A DNA stretch of 64,000 nucleotides, taken from assembly GCA_963815475.1 (NCBI GenBank), contig CAWFHD010000003.1, forward strand, positions 5,828,001 through 5,892,000, read 5' to 3'. The DNA is from Sulfopaludibacter sp963815475. Lineage in GTDB: Bacteria; Acidobacteriota; Terriglobia; Bryobacterales; Bryobacteraceae. Made by a program: the position numbers and the translations under genes. Shown piece after piece: positions 36,275 to 44,500 of this stretch. How positions within the stretch are numbered: position 1 is the stretch's first letter; every line of letters starts with the position of its first letter. The notes under the pieces were generated by a model. That model did no database searches, was not told the DNA's origin, and saw only the letters and a list, made by a program, of their open reading frames with translations.

Positions 36275-37738
36275 CTAGAAAACCCAGTATTCGGCTCCCG
36301 GAATCTCCTTCAGAAACTCCAGGGGTGTCACGTTGATGTTCCGTTCGGTATACGTCGCGAGTTTGGGCCTGTTCTCCGGATGGTTTCTTGCCCCGTAACT
36401 CGGGTTCTCCGTGCCGAGCGTGTCTTTGAAGATCTTCGCCTGCATCGCCCGCAGGCCCGCCGTCGAGATCAGAACATTACCGATTCGCAAGTACCACCCC
36501 AATTGGATATAGAGGCCGGCTGTGCTGGGTGTGGCCGTAAACAGGGTCAGCCAGTTGCGGGATTGCGGAATGGAGACTATTTTGAGAACCTTCTTGGTTT
36601 TGCGATGCTCTGCGGCCGCCTGATAGCCCAGCAGTTGCTGGCTGATCTCCCTGAGGCCTGACAAGGGGTGCTTGGCCGGCAACGGAACTTTGATTGGCGC
36701 TGTGGGGGAAAGAGCCAGTTTCTCCCTCACCTGCCTCTCGCGTGCCTCCACGTCTTCCTTGGTGGCGGTCGGCGCATGCTTGCCAATCGCGGTCTTCACG
36801 TCGAACTTGGTTTCTACGTAGTGAGTAAACCCGCCGCCCGAGAATACTACATCCACCTGCTTCGACTTGACCGTGTCGAGATACTGGCCTGGCGCCAGGT
36901 CGGTGTATTCCTTGGTCTGGTCCATTGCCACCCTCCCGAATGCGCCGGAGAAGAATGAAGCGTCCTGAATCTCACCCAGCGCTCCCTTCAATTCGCCCTC
37001 GTGCTCGGAAACCGCCAGCTTCGCCAGCGCTCCGATCAAACCGTCGCGATTGCTTTTCTTTCCAATCAGCTTCACACGGGACCACCAGTGAAGGGATGAG
37101 ATCAGGTTGTCCAGAGCGAACGCGCGGTTAGCCGGATTCTTAATGCTTGCAAGCAGGTTGTCTACGATCCGCTCGGCGGAAACCTTCGTCTTGCTATTCC
37201 GCTTGGATACGATGACCTCCAACATCCCGTAACGATTGAGGAACGCCGCGCGCAGGGCGCACTTAGCGAGCCAGACCTTGCCCTCCATGACTGACGGTGC
37301 CCGGTAAAATTTGTCCTGGGCTTGCTCCCGGTCCTCCCTTGTCAGCAACCGGCTGACGTTGCGCGAGTTTTCGGCTGCCCTCACGTTGGCCCTGGCGCCC
37401 CTGGATACCATCGAAGCATGCTGCCGCTCCCCGTCGGTGAGTAGATTTCCGACGATGTGGCTAGTGATCTCCCAAGGTAGTCGGAGCCCGAGCTCACCCA
37501 ACAGCCCGGCGCTCCGTTGGATGACTGGTTGGATCGCAACCGCCGGCCGGTTTGCTGGGAACGGCGAACGTGTGGATTGAGCCCGATTCAACGGGACTTT
37601 CGGCCCCTGTTGGCTCAGGGTAGACATCGTTGGGCGAAGCGCCGGCGTCATCTTGGCCGGCGCAGAACGGGTTTCCACTGGACCAGCTTTGGGAATACCC
37701 GGATGCCGATAATCTGTTCGCGTAGGACCCTGCGCCAT
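36275..37738 (-). CDS. Predicted effector: VIQR motif, F-box-like segment, PD-(D/E)XK-like nuclease core
   Basis: 487 residues. The first ~70 are a proline/serine/threonine-rich disordered leader ending in AIQPVIQR (72-75), a motif seen after such leaders in DUF4157/polymorphic-toxin-like proteins. Next, residues 86-117 read LRLPWEITSHIVGNLLTDGE... and VSRGAR, matching the F-box pattern LPxEIxxxIxxxL...VSRxxR. A long helical part follows. Residues 255-311 contain GEIQDA, then VDVVF (D296), then YVETK (E309, K311), the acid/ExK core of restriction-endonuclease-like folds, and QQLLGYQAAA (367-376), a Q-L-Y motif typical of toxin REases. Function is inferred. No immunity gene was recognised beside it. 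Confidence 0.7.
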   Translation of the reverse strand: MAQGPTRTDYRHPGIPKAGPVETRSAPAKMTPALRPTMSTLSQQGPKVPLNRAQSTRSPFPANRPAVAIQPVIQRSAGLLGELGLRLPWEITSHIVGNLLTDGERQHASMVSRGARANVRAAENSRNVSRLLTREDREQAQDKFYRAPSVMEGKVWLAKCALRAAFLNRYGMLEVIVSKRNSKTKVSAERIVDNLLASIKNPANRAFALDNLISSLHWWSRVKLIGKKSNRDGLIGALAKLAVSEHEGELKGALGEIQDASFFSGAFGRVAMDQTKEYTDLAPGQYLDTVKSKQVDVVFSGGGFTHYVETKFDVKTAIGKHAPTATKEDVEARERQVREKLALSPTAPIKVPLPAKHPLSGLREISQQLLGYQAAAEHRKTKKVLKIVSIPQSRNWLTLFTATPSTAGLYIQLGWYLRIGNVLISTAGLRAMQAKIFKDTLGTENPSYGARNHPENRPKLATYTERNINVTPLEFLKEIPGAEYWVF

Positions 37739-37826
37739 GCCGCCCCCCCTCGTTTATTCTAGCCGCTTATGGTCTGTTGGAATGGGCCTGCGGCCTGCGA
37801 AAACGCCATGAAAAACTCGATATTCT

Positions 37827-37886
37827 AGGTGGGGCAGGCAATTCCACCTGCCAATCCGAGCGAAGCTCGGACCGCTTTTTCGACCC
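37827..37886 (+). repeat. Dispersed palindromic repeat, family A, copy 1
   Basis: About 60 bp with two hairpins: a GGCAGG-type stem, and CCGAGC-GAA-GCTCGG followed by a T-run (CCGCTTTTT). The second half reads as an intrinsic terminator on the plus strand. It sits in the gap between the effector and YoeB genes. Related copies lie at 41262, 47246 and 63471. Confidence 0.75.
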
Positions 37887-37927
37887 TGCTGCTGAATCTG
37901 CTCCACCAGCAGTCAACACCGGCGCCC

Positions 37928-38200
37928 TTAATAGTGGTATCGGGCCTGGAGGAAATCGACCGTATCGTCGGTGACGCGGTACACCAGCCGGTGTTCCTGA
38001 GTGACACGCCGCGACCAACAGCCGGCGAGTACATATTTCAACGCTTCGGGCTTCCCCGGGCCTTCGAACGGATCGCGCATCGCCGCCTCCACCAGGTCGA
38101 CGACTCTGACTGCCACGCCGCGCTCGTTTTTGACCCAAAACCCAAGGTCCTGAAGAAACTCGGGTTGAAAGATAGCGACCCGTTTAGGCTGTCGCTTCAC
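37928..38200 (-). CDS. yoeB: Txe/YoeB-family toxin
   Basis: 90 residues. The YoeB fold is recognisable from EFLQDLGFWV, ALKYVLAGCWSRRVTQEHRLVYRV and the end FLQARYHY, where the terminal Tyr-His-Tyr forms the ribosome-dependent mRNA interferase site. It acts in the cytoplasm by cleaving mRNA at the A site. It overlaps the upstream yefM gene by 17 nt, the usual toxin-after-antitoxin order. The catalytic ends look complete, so it is likely functional. Confidence 0.92.
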   Translation of the reverse strand: MKRQPKRVAIFQPEFLQDLGFWVKNERGVAVRVVDLVEAAMRDPFEGPGKPEALKYVLAGCWSRRVTQEHRLVYRVTDDTVDFLQARYHY

Positions 38201-38471
38201 CGAGCATCTCTTTCCGCAAAGTGCCCGGTGTCCCGGGTTTGAGTTTTCTCGTCTTTGAGCGTCGAAGCGCCGAAGACAGACGGCGCGCGTTCCGAGGGGA
38301 GCGGAGCAAATGAGCGGTCTCCATAAGCCCGGCGAGCTCAGACGCTGGAATCAGGGCCACGTCGCGCGCGCCTCTCCGTCGGACAATAACAGTTTCCTGC
38401 TGTTCTACCACCTGGTCGAGCACGCTGGCGAGATTCTCGCGGAGACTGGTATACGTCGTTTCACTCGGCAT
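38184..38471 (-). CDS. yefM: YefM/Phd-family antitoxin
   Basis: 95 residues from ATG 38471. A Phd/YefM N-terminal DNA-binding domain: TSLRENLASVLDQVVEQQETVIVRRRGARDVALIPASELAGLMETAHLL. The C-terminal ~40 residues are basic and disordered and would wrap the toxin. It is first in the operon, directly followed by yoeB with a 17-nt overlap. The operator palindrome lies 18 nt upstream of the start. A longer in-frame extension to 38744 exists but has no conserved sequence. Confidence 0.92.
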   Translation of the reverse strand: MPSETTYTSLRENLASVLDQVVEQQETVIVRRRGARDVALIPASELAGLMETAHLLRSPRNARRLSSALRRSKTRKLKPGTPGTLRKEMLGEATA

Positions 38472-38486
38472 GTAATCCTCAATTCG

Positions 38487-38506
38487 ATTGTACAGGATTC
38501 CTGTAC
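38487..38506 (-). promoter_or_regulatory. YefM operator palindrome with TGTACA core
   Basis: A perfect 17-bp palindrome GTACAGGATTCCTGTAC (38490-38506). A TGTACA hexamer at 38489-38494 overlaps its edge, and on the minus strand TACAAT (38487-38492) gives a -10 box. TGTACA is the core bound by the E. coli YefM-YoeB repressor, so autoregulation is likely. Confidence 0.75.
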
Positions 38507-38623
38507 GTACGTTGCTTCGCCAGTGCCGCGGTGGATTGATTATTTCGACACCATTCCACTGCCGGAATGCCAGCAGCGCGAATCGGTCCTCTAAGCTCAT
38601 CGACCTCCTTGACGGCGGGAACG

Positions 38624-38652
38624 TTTCACATGCAGCGCGAGCACTGTGATAA
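38624..38652 (+). promoter_or_regulatory. Weak predicted promoter for the 38682 gene
   Basis: TTTCAC at 38624-38629, a 17-nt spacer and TGATAA at 38647-38652, about 30 nt before the ATG at 38682. Only moderate similarity to the sigma70 consensus. Confidence 0.35.
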
Positions 38653-38681
38653 ACTCCCGCCGTTATCTCTGGAGGCAAGGC

Positions 38682-39101
38682 ATGAAGGCTTCTCTGTTTT
38701 ATCGAATCGCCGCTGTTCTTCTGCTGCTTTTTGCTATCGGACATACACTTGCTTTTCGCGAGTCCGATCCCGCTTGGGGAGTTGACGCGATTCTTCGCTC
38801 AATGAGGTCAATTCACTTTGACGTGCAGGGCTTCAGCCGAACCTATTGGGACCTCTTCATCGCGGCTGGATTCTCGGTCGGCGTGTTTTACCTATTCGCA
38901 GCCGTATTAACGTGGCAGCTTGGAAACCTGCCGGCAGAGACTTTGGCCCTCATGCGCGTCACCGTCTGGGCTCTCGTACTTTGCTTTGCCGGCGTCACGC
39001 TGGTGAGCTGGAAATACCTCTTTGCCGTCCCTATCGTTTTTTCAGTGGTGATAACAATTTGTTTGACGGCAGCGGCATGGCTTTCAGCGAAGCCAACCTG
39101 A
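38682..39101 (+). CDS. Small four-TM membrane protein
   Basis: 139 residues from ATG 38682, behind a GGAGG site. Four hydrophobic segments (IAAVLLLLFAIGHTLAF; LFIAAGFSVGVFYLFAAVL; VTVWALVLCFAGVTLVSW; VPIVFSVVITICLTAAAWL) with a conserved-looking loop DVQGFSRTYWDLF before TM2. This resembles the LIC_13387-type small membrane proteins of unknown function. It is divergent from the yefM-yoeB pair. Confidence 0.8.
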   Translation: MKASLFYRIAAVLLLLFAIGHTLAFRESDPAWGVDAILRSMRSIHFDVQGFSRTYWDLFIAAGFSVGVFYLFAAVLTWQLGNLPAETLALMRVTVWALVLCFAGVTLVSWKYLFAVPIVFSVVITICLTAAAWLSAKPT

Positions 39102-39191
39102 AGCCCAATATCCGCGCGTCCTATCCCTCTCTCAAGCAGTACCCGCGAGAGCGGGACTAACACCTTGCCGGGAAATCGGCGCCACGAACCG

Positions 39192-39365
39192 TCAGGCTGC
39201 TTTGCCGACCGCCAACAATGGCCGATTGTCCCCCTTCGCGCCACTGGATGCGTCCAGATCGTTCTCCAATCGGCGGAGGACCGATTCCGTGGTCTCGCGG
39301 TCATCCGCCCATCGGCACACCAGTTGGCCATCCAATTCAAGCCACATCATCTTGAGTCCGTTCAT
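39192..39365 (-). CDS. Small hypothetical protein
   Basis: 57 codons from ATG 39365, with GGAGGGG seven bases upstream. It reads MNGLKMMWLELDGQLVCRW and continues with acidic and basic residues (DDRETTESVLRRLENDL). The strong ribosome-binding site and balanced composition favour a real gene. It stands alone in a 620-nt interval. No family is recognised. Confidence 0.45.
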   Translation of the reverse strand: MNGLKMMWLELDGQLVCRWADDRETTESVLRRLENDLDASSGAKGDNRPLLAVGKAA

Positions 39366-39727
39366 TCGAGTCCCCTCCTCGGCAAAAACCGTAGATGACA
39401 AAGCCATCATCGCCAGGCGCCACCACGGTTTGATGGAAGCCATCCCGGCGGAGGACTCCAATGCATTTCAACGTCCTTACAAACCGCCTTCAATTTCAAT
39501 ACATTGGAAACCGGTGCTGTAAACGCCGTGGACACACGGGAATCAAGCCTGTACACATCGCGAGGTGCTCGACCCTCTTTGAATGCGTTGTTTCTTATCC
39601 GTGTTCATCCGTGTGAATCCGTGGCTAAACCCAATCACACCCCAACCCCAAGAATTCCCCTAATCCCCTCAAACACATCCGCTCCCAAATTTCAGACTCC
39701 ACCCTCCCGCAATGCTAAACCCGAATT
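39366..39727. other. Non-coding interval with a dispersed repeat
   Basis: About 360 bases with no supported gene. It contains the second copy of the family C repeat (39593-39628) and ends in a proline-codon-rich stretch just before the ATPase gene. A short hairpin (39142-39155, CCCGC-GAGA-GCGGG) lies further left, after the 38682 gene. Confidence 0.6.
39593..39628 (+). repeat. Dispersed repeat, family C, copy 2
   Basis: 36 bp identical to 23841-23876, with three ATCCGTG heptamers at regular spacing. Both copies are intergenic. Confidence 0.85.
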
Positions 39728-41488
39728 GTGAAACCCCTCAAAGGTCCCGCCGGCTTCAACGCCCTCTACGCCATCTTCCAGCACATCACCCCGTTCACCG
39801 CCGCCGATGGCCGCGCCTTCGCCCGCGTCCCTCCCGCCGCCGGCTTCGGCGCCCGCTCCTTCCCCCTCCGCTCCCGCGCCTTCCGCGAATACTTCTTCGA
39901 TCAGTCCTATACCAAACTCGGTACCATCCCCGCCTCCCGCGACTGGAACGCCGTCCTCCGCCACCTCGAAGCCCAAGCCTCCCGCGACCCTGCCAACACC
40001 CGCATCATCGTCGGCCGCCGCGTCGATAGCCGTGGCGACAAACCCGTCCCCGACCGCATCCTCGTCCACCTCGCCAACCACCAATCCCAATTGGTCGAGA
40101 TCACCGCCGAAGGCTGGGAAGTCGCCACGAGCGACACCGTTCACTTCGAGTTCTCCCGCCCCAACCGCACCCTCCCCACGCCCCAAAAGACCGACCGTCC
40201 CGCCGCCGCTCTCGCAACCCTCCGCGCCCTCCTCAACCTCTCCGGCCCCGATTGGCATCGCACCATCGCCTGGCTCCTCAACGCCTTCCGCTCCGAAGGC
40301 CCGTTTCCCATCCTCATCCTCCGCGGCCCCTCCGGCTGCGGCAAATCCTTCGCCGCCCGAATCCTGCGCGCCCTCGTCGACCCCTGCACTTCGCCCCTCA
40401 GCCCCACCCCCGCCAGCCCTCGCGAACTCCTCTCCCTCGCCCGCCACAACTGGGTCCTCGCCTTCGATCACGTTTCCACACTCTCGCCCCGCATCGTCGA
40501 CTCCCTCTGCCGCCTCTCCACCGGTCTCGGCCTCGCCCTCAGCGATGCCGGCGACCCATCTGAGCCTCTCCAACTCTGGCTCAAACGCCCCATCCTCCTC
40601 ACCGTCACCCAGGACTTCACACCGCCGCCTGACCTCGCCGCTCGCGCCCTCATCGTCGATCTCCCCGCGCTCACTCCCGAAACCCGTCGCTCTGAGCAGG
40701 ACCTCGCCGCCGCCTTCAGCCAGCACGCCCCCGTCATGATCGGAGCCATTTGCGATACCATCTCCACCGTCCTGCGAACGCCCCAGCCCGCCGAGACGCA
40801 CCGGACCAGCCACAACGACGCCCTTACCTGGGCCGTAGCCGCCGCCTCCGCCATCTCCTGCACCCCCGCCGAAATGCGCCAGGCCTTCGACAACCCTCCG
40901 CCCACCCTCCCGGCCCTGGTCGAAGCCGTAAAGTCCCTTCTGAGCCGAACCCCCCAATGGACCGGAACCGCCACCGACCTCGCCCTCCACCTGAACCTGG
41001 CCCTTGACGCTCGCAACCTCTCCGTCCAGCTCAAAAAGAACCTCCTCCTCCTGGCCGACGAAGGAATCCAATTCACTTACCAGCGCCACCACGGAGGCCA
41101 ACGCCTGATCAACCTGGTAGCGCAAACCCCACCGCCAGCGTCACCCGAACCCGCCGAACCCAGCCATCGCCTTGATTCCAGAAAACTTATCCCCCACAAA
41201 CAAATCGTCGAAGAACCCCAATCCAGCGTCACCGTCCGCTCGCCACGAGCCAAACCTGTGCTTGGTAGGGCCGGCCCTTCGGCCTGCCAATCTGGGCGAA
41301 GCTCGGACCAGCTTTTCGACCCAGCCAAGGGAGCGAAGCCCGCCTTCTCCCCGCCAGCCAAGCCATCGAAGCGTCGTGCCCCAATTCCTCGGCCCCCAAC
41401 CCCACAATCCAAGCCAGTAACGTCCACCCCCAAACCTTCGCCCATAGAACTCAAGCTGTTACAGAAAAAGCGAACTATCCCGCGTTAG
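39728..41488 (+). CDS. P-loop ATPase (phage/mobile-type) with C-terminal repeat insertion
   Basis: 586 residues from GTG 39728. Walker A GPSGCGKS (near residue 200), Walker B-like NWVLAFDHVS (near 243), and a sensor-like PILLTVTQDF (near 291), the layout of DUF927/primase-associated helicase ATPases. The first ~130 residues are a different domain (EYFFDQSYTKLG). The last ~110 residues are proline/serine/lysine rich; within them, codons for about 41262-41330 are the dispersed repeat, read in frame (VLGRAGPSACQSGRSSDQLF). No primase or phage gene is next to it. A large overlapping frame on the opposite strand is not a gene. Confidence 0.75.
   Translation: MKPLKGPAGFNALYAIFQHITPFTAADGRAFARVPPAAGFGARSFPLRSRAFREYFFDQSYTKLGTIPASRDWNAVLRHLEAQASRDPANTRIIVGRRVDSRGDKPVPDRILVHLANHQSQLVEITAEGWEVATSDTVHFEFSRPNRTLPTPQKTDRPAAALATLRALLNLSGPDWHRTIAWLLNAFRSEGPFPILILRGPSGCGKSFAARILRALVDPCTSPLSPTPASPRELLSLARHNWVLAFDHVSTLSPRIVDSLCRLSTGLGLALSDAGDPSEPLQLWLKRPILLTVTQDFTPPPDLAARALIVDLPALTPETRRSEQDLAAAFSQHAPVMIGAICDTISTVLRTPQPAETHRTSHNDALTWAVAAASAISCTPAEMRQAFDNPPPTLPALVEAVKSLLSRTPQWTGTATDLALHLNLALDARNLSVQLKKNLLLLADEGIQFTYQRHHGGQRLINLVAQTPPPASPEPAEPSHRLDSRKLIPHKQIVEEPQSSVTVRSPRAKPVLGRAGPSACQSGRSSDQLFDPAKGAKPAFSPPAKPSKRRAPIPRPPTPQSKPVTSTPKPSPIELKLLQKKRTIPR
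41262..41330 (+). repeat. Dispersed palindromic repeat, family A, copy 2 (inside a gene)
   Basis: Same bipartite hairpin element as at 37827: GGCC-type stem then CTGGGC-GAA-GCTCGG and a TTTT run. It lies in frame inside the C-terminal tail of the ATPase gene, so it is translated. Confidence 0.75.
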
Positions 41489-41512
41489 GGCGGAAATGAA
41501 ATATAGGCTTGC

Positions 41513-44500
41513 GTGCGACTAATCCTTTTCCTAGCTGTGCTTTCGCTGTGCCCGGTGTCTCTCACCGCTGCGCTGCATAGCGGCTCCGTCCGGGCCGCCG
41601 ATCAATTCATTCCAGGCGCCACCATAACCGCCCGCCAGGGCGGCGCCAAACTAGTCCGCTTCACCGACGAGAACGGTCGCTACGAGTTCGATCTCACCCC
41701 CGGCTCCTGGGAAATCACCGTGGAGATGTTCGGCTTCCGCACCGTCCACGGCGAGGTCGATGGCGCTCAGGATAGCTCCCACGATTGGACACTCGAAATG
41801 CCGCGCCCCGGCGAGCCCGATCCCGATGCCGCCAAACCAGCCACCCCTGCTGCCACAGCTACCGCAACTCCCGCCAACCCCGCCGCCACTCCCGCAAATG
41901 TTCCGGCCACTCCCGCCGCCACCCCAACTCCGGCCACCGCCCAGCAACGACCTGGCGGACAAGGACGCGGTGGTCGAGGTCCCAACGGCCAGCGTGCCGG
42001 TCGCGGCCCCAACGGCCAGCCCCAGCCTGGATTTCAGAATGTAGCCGTCACGGCCACGGAGGAAGGCGCGCAAGCGGTCGCCGCTGCCGCCGCCAATCCC
42101 GAAAACCAAACTGGCGATCTGTCGGCCGCCGACAATAACTCCGAATTCATGGTCATCGGCAGCAGCAGCGGTGGACTTCAGCAGGCTGCCGACGATCAGG
42201 CCCGTCTCAATCGCCAAAACGGCGGCGGTCGCGGCGGACCAGGCGGTGGTCCCGGCGGTATCGATGCCGGTCTCGGGCTAGCCAATGCCGCCAACGGTGG
42301 AATTGCCTTCAACGGCGCCGTCCCCGGAGGAGTCGATGGACTCGGCATGGGTGGCTTCGGCGCCGCCGGCGTCAATGCTGGCTTCGGCGCCGATAACGGC
42401 GGTGGCTTTGGAGCAGCAGGTGGCGGTGGCCGCGGCGGCGCAGGTGGAGGAGGCGGTGCCGGACGTGGCGGCGGTGGCGGCGGTGGAGGCGGAGGCGGCC
42501 GGGGAGGCGGAGGTGGCCGCGGCGGCGCGCGCAATCAGCAAGGCCGCGGCGGACGTGGTCGAGGCCCCTTCAACGGCCAGTTCGCCGCTTTCGGAAATCG
42601 CCGGCGCGTGCAGCCCGCCTATACCGGTTCGCTCGCCGTCACCGCAACCAATTCGGCTCTCAACGCCGCGCCCTTCTCGCTCAATGGGCAGTTAATACCC
42701 AAGCCGCCTTCGGCGCGCGAAACCGTGGCCCTCAATGTCGGCGGTCCGGTCCGCATTCCCAAACTCGTCTCCAATGACAAGTGGTCCATCTATCTCACAG
42801 TGCAGGGCAATCGCGCCCGCAACGGCAGCAATCGCGTCGGCACCCTTCCCACCGCCGCCGAACGCGCCGGCGATTTCTCCGCCACTACGGTCGCCAACGT
42901 TCCGATCACTATCTTCGATCCGCTCACGCACAATCCGTTCCCCGGCAACGTCATCCCCACGGCGCGCATCAACCCCGCCGCGCTCGGCCTGCTGCCTTAT
43001 TTTCCCCTGCCGCAGTACAGCGCGCTCATTCAGAACTACTCCATCGCGCCGTCCACTCCCAGCGCCAGCAACTCCGTCGGCGTGCGCCTCACCGGCTCGG
43101 TCACTAACAAGGACCAGCTCAATTTCAACGAGCAATACAATTGGACCGATTCCACCAGCGAGCAGCTCTTCGGCTTCCGCGATACCACGAGCGGTTACGG
43201 CCTCAGCGCCAGCGCCGGCTACCGGCACGTCTTCCGGCCCCGCCTCGCTAACAGCGCCAACCTGGCCTTCAGCCGCAGCATCAATAAGGCAGCTCCGTAC
43301 TTCGCCTACGGCCCGAACGTCGCCGGCGACCTCGGGATCACCGGCACCGACCAGGAGCCCATCACTTACGGACCGCCCAACATCTCTTTCACCAACTTCA
43401 GCGGTCTTTCCGATTCCTCGGCGTCCATCAATCGCAACCAGACTACGAACTTCACCGACACACTCACCTACGTGGTGCGCCGCCGCCACAATCTCTCCAT
43501 CGGGTTCGGCTACCGGCGCATGCAGAACAACGCGCTGTCTTACGCCAATTCGCGCGGCTCCTTCAGCTTCAGCGGCCTGCTCACCAGCGGTCTCGATGCC
43601 AATGGCCAGCCCCTCCCCAATACCGGCTACGATTTCGCCGATTTCCTTCTCGGCTTCCCGCAGTCCAGCTCGCTGCGCATCGGTAATTCCAATAACTACT
43701 TCCGCGGCTGGGCCCTGAACACTTATATTCAGGACGATTGGCGCGTCAAGCCCGGCCTCACTCTCAATCTCGGATTGCGCTACGAATACTTCTCGCCCTA
43801 CACCGAGTTGCAGGGCCATCTGGCTAATCTCGCCGTCGCCCCCGGTTTCTCTGGCGTGACGGTGGTGACGCCCTCCAGCCCCGATGCCTACGGCGAAGCC
43901 TTTCCCTCGGGCCTCCTCAACGGCGATAAGAACAATTTCTCGCCGCGCCTCGGTTTTGCATGGAAGCCTTCCACCAAGCACAGCCGGCTCTTCCGCGGCG
44001 GCTACAGCATTTTCTTCAGCGGCTCCAACTATGCAGGCATCGCCGCCAAAATGGCGGCCCAACCGCCCTTCGCCACCACCGCGTCGCTCAGCACCAGCCT
44101 CACCGACCCGCTCACTCTCGAAAACGGCTTCCCCACCCAGCCGTCGACAACCATCACCAACACCTACTCCATCGATCCCAATTACAAGCTCTCCTACGCC
44201 CAAACCTGGAGCTTCGCCTTCCAGCAGACGCTGCCTCAGAACCTGCTGATGGAAATCGAATACATCGGCACCAAGGGCACCGGTCTCGACGTGCAATATC
44301 AGCCCAATCGAGCCCCGCCCGGTTCGCCGCTCACCGCCCAGCAGCGCCTTCTTATCGGCAACGCCACCGGCTTCACCTATGAAGCCTCGGAAGGCAATTC
44401 CATCTTCCACGCTGGGCAAGTCCGGCTCACCCGCCGCTTTGCGCGCGGCATGTCGGCCGTCGCACTGTATACGCTTTCGAAATCCATTGACGATGCTTTC

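Noticed and set aside
39692..41125. Large minus-strand open frame (477 codons) opposite the ATPase gene
   Set aside because: Glu/Gly repeats typical of the antisense of GC-rich proline/alanine codons; no motif, while the plus strand has Walker A/B.
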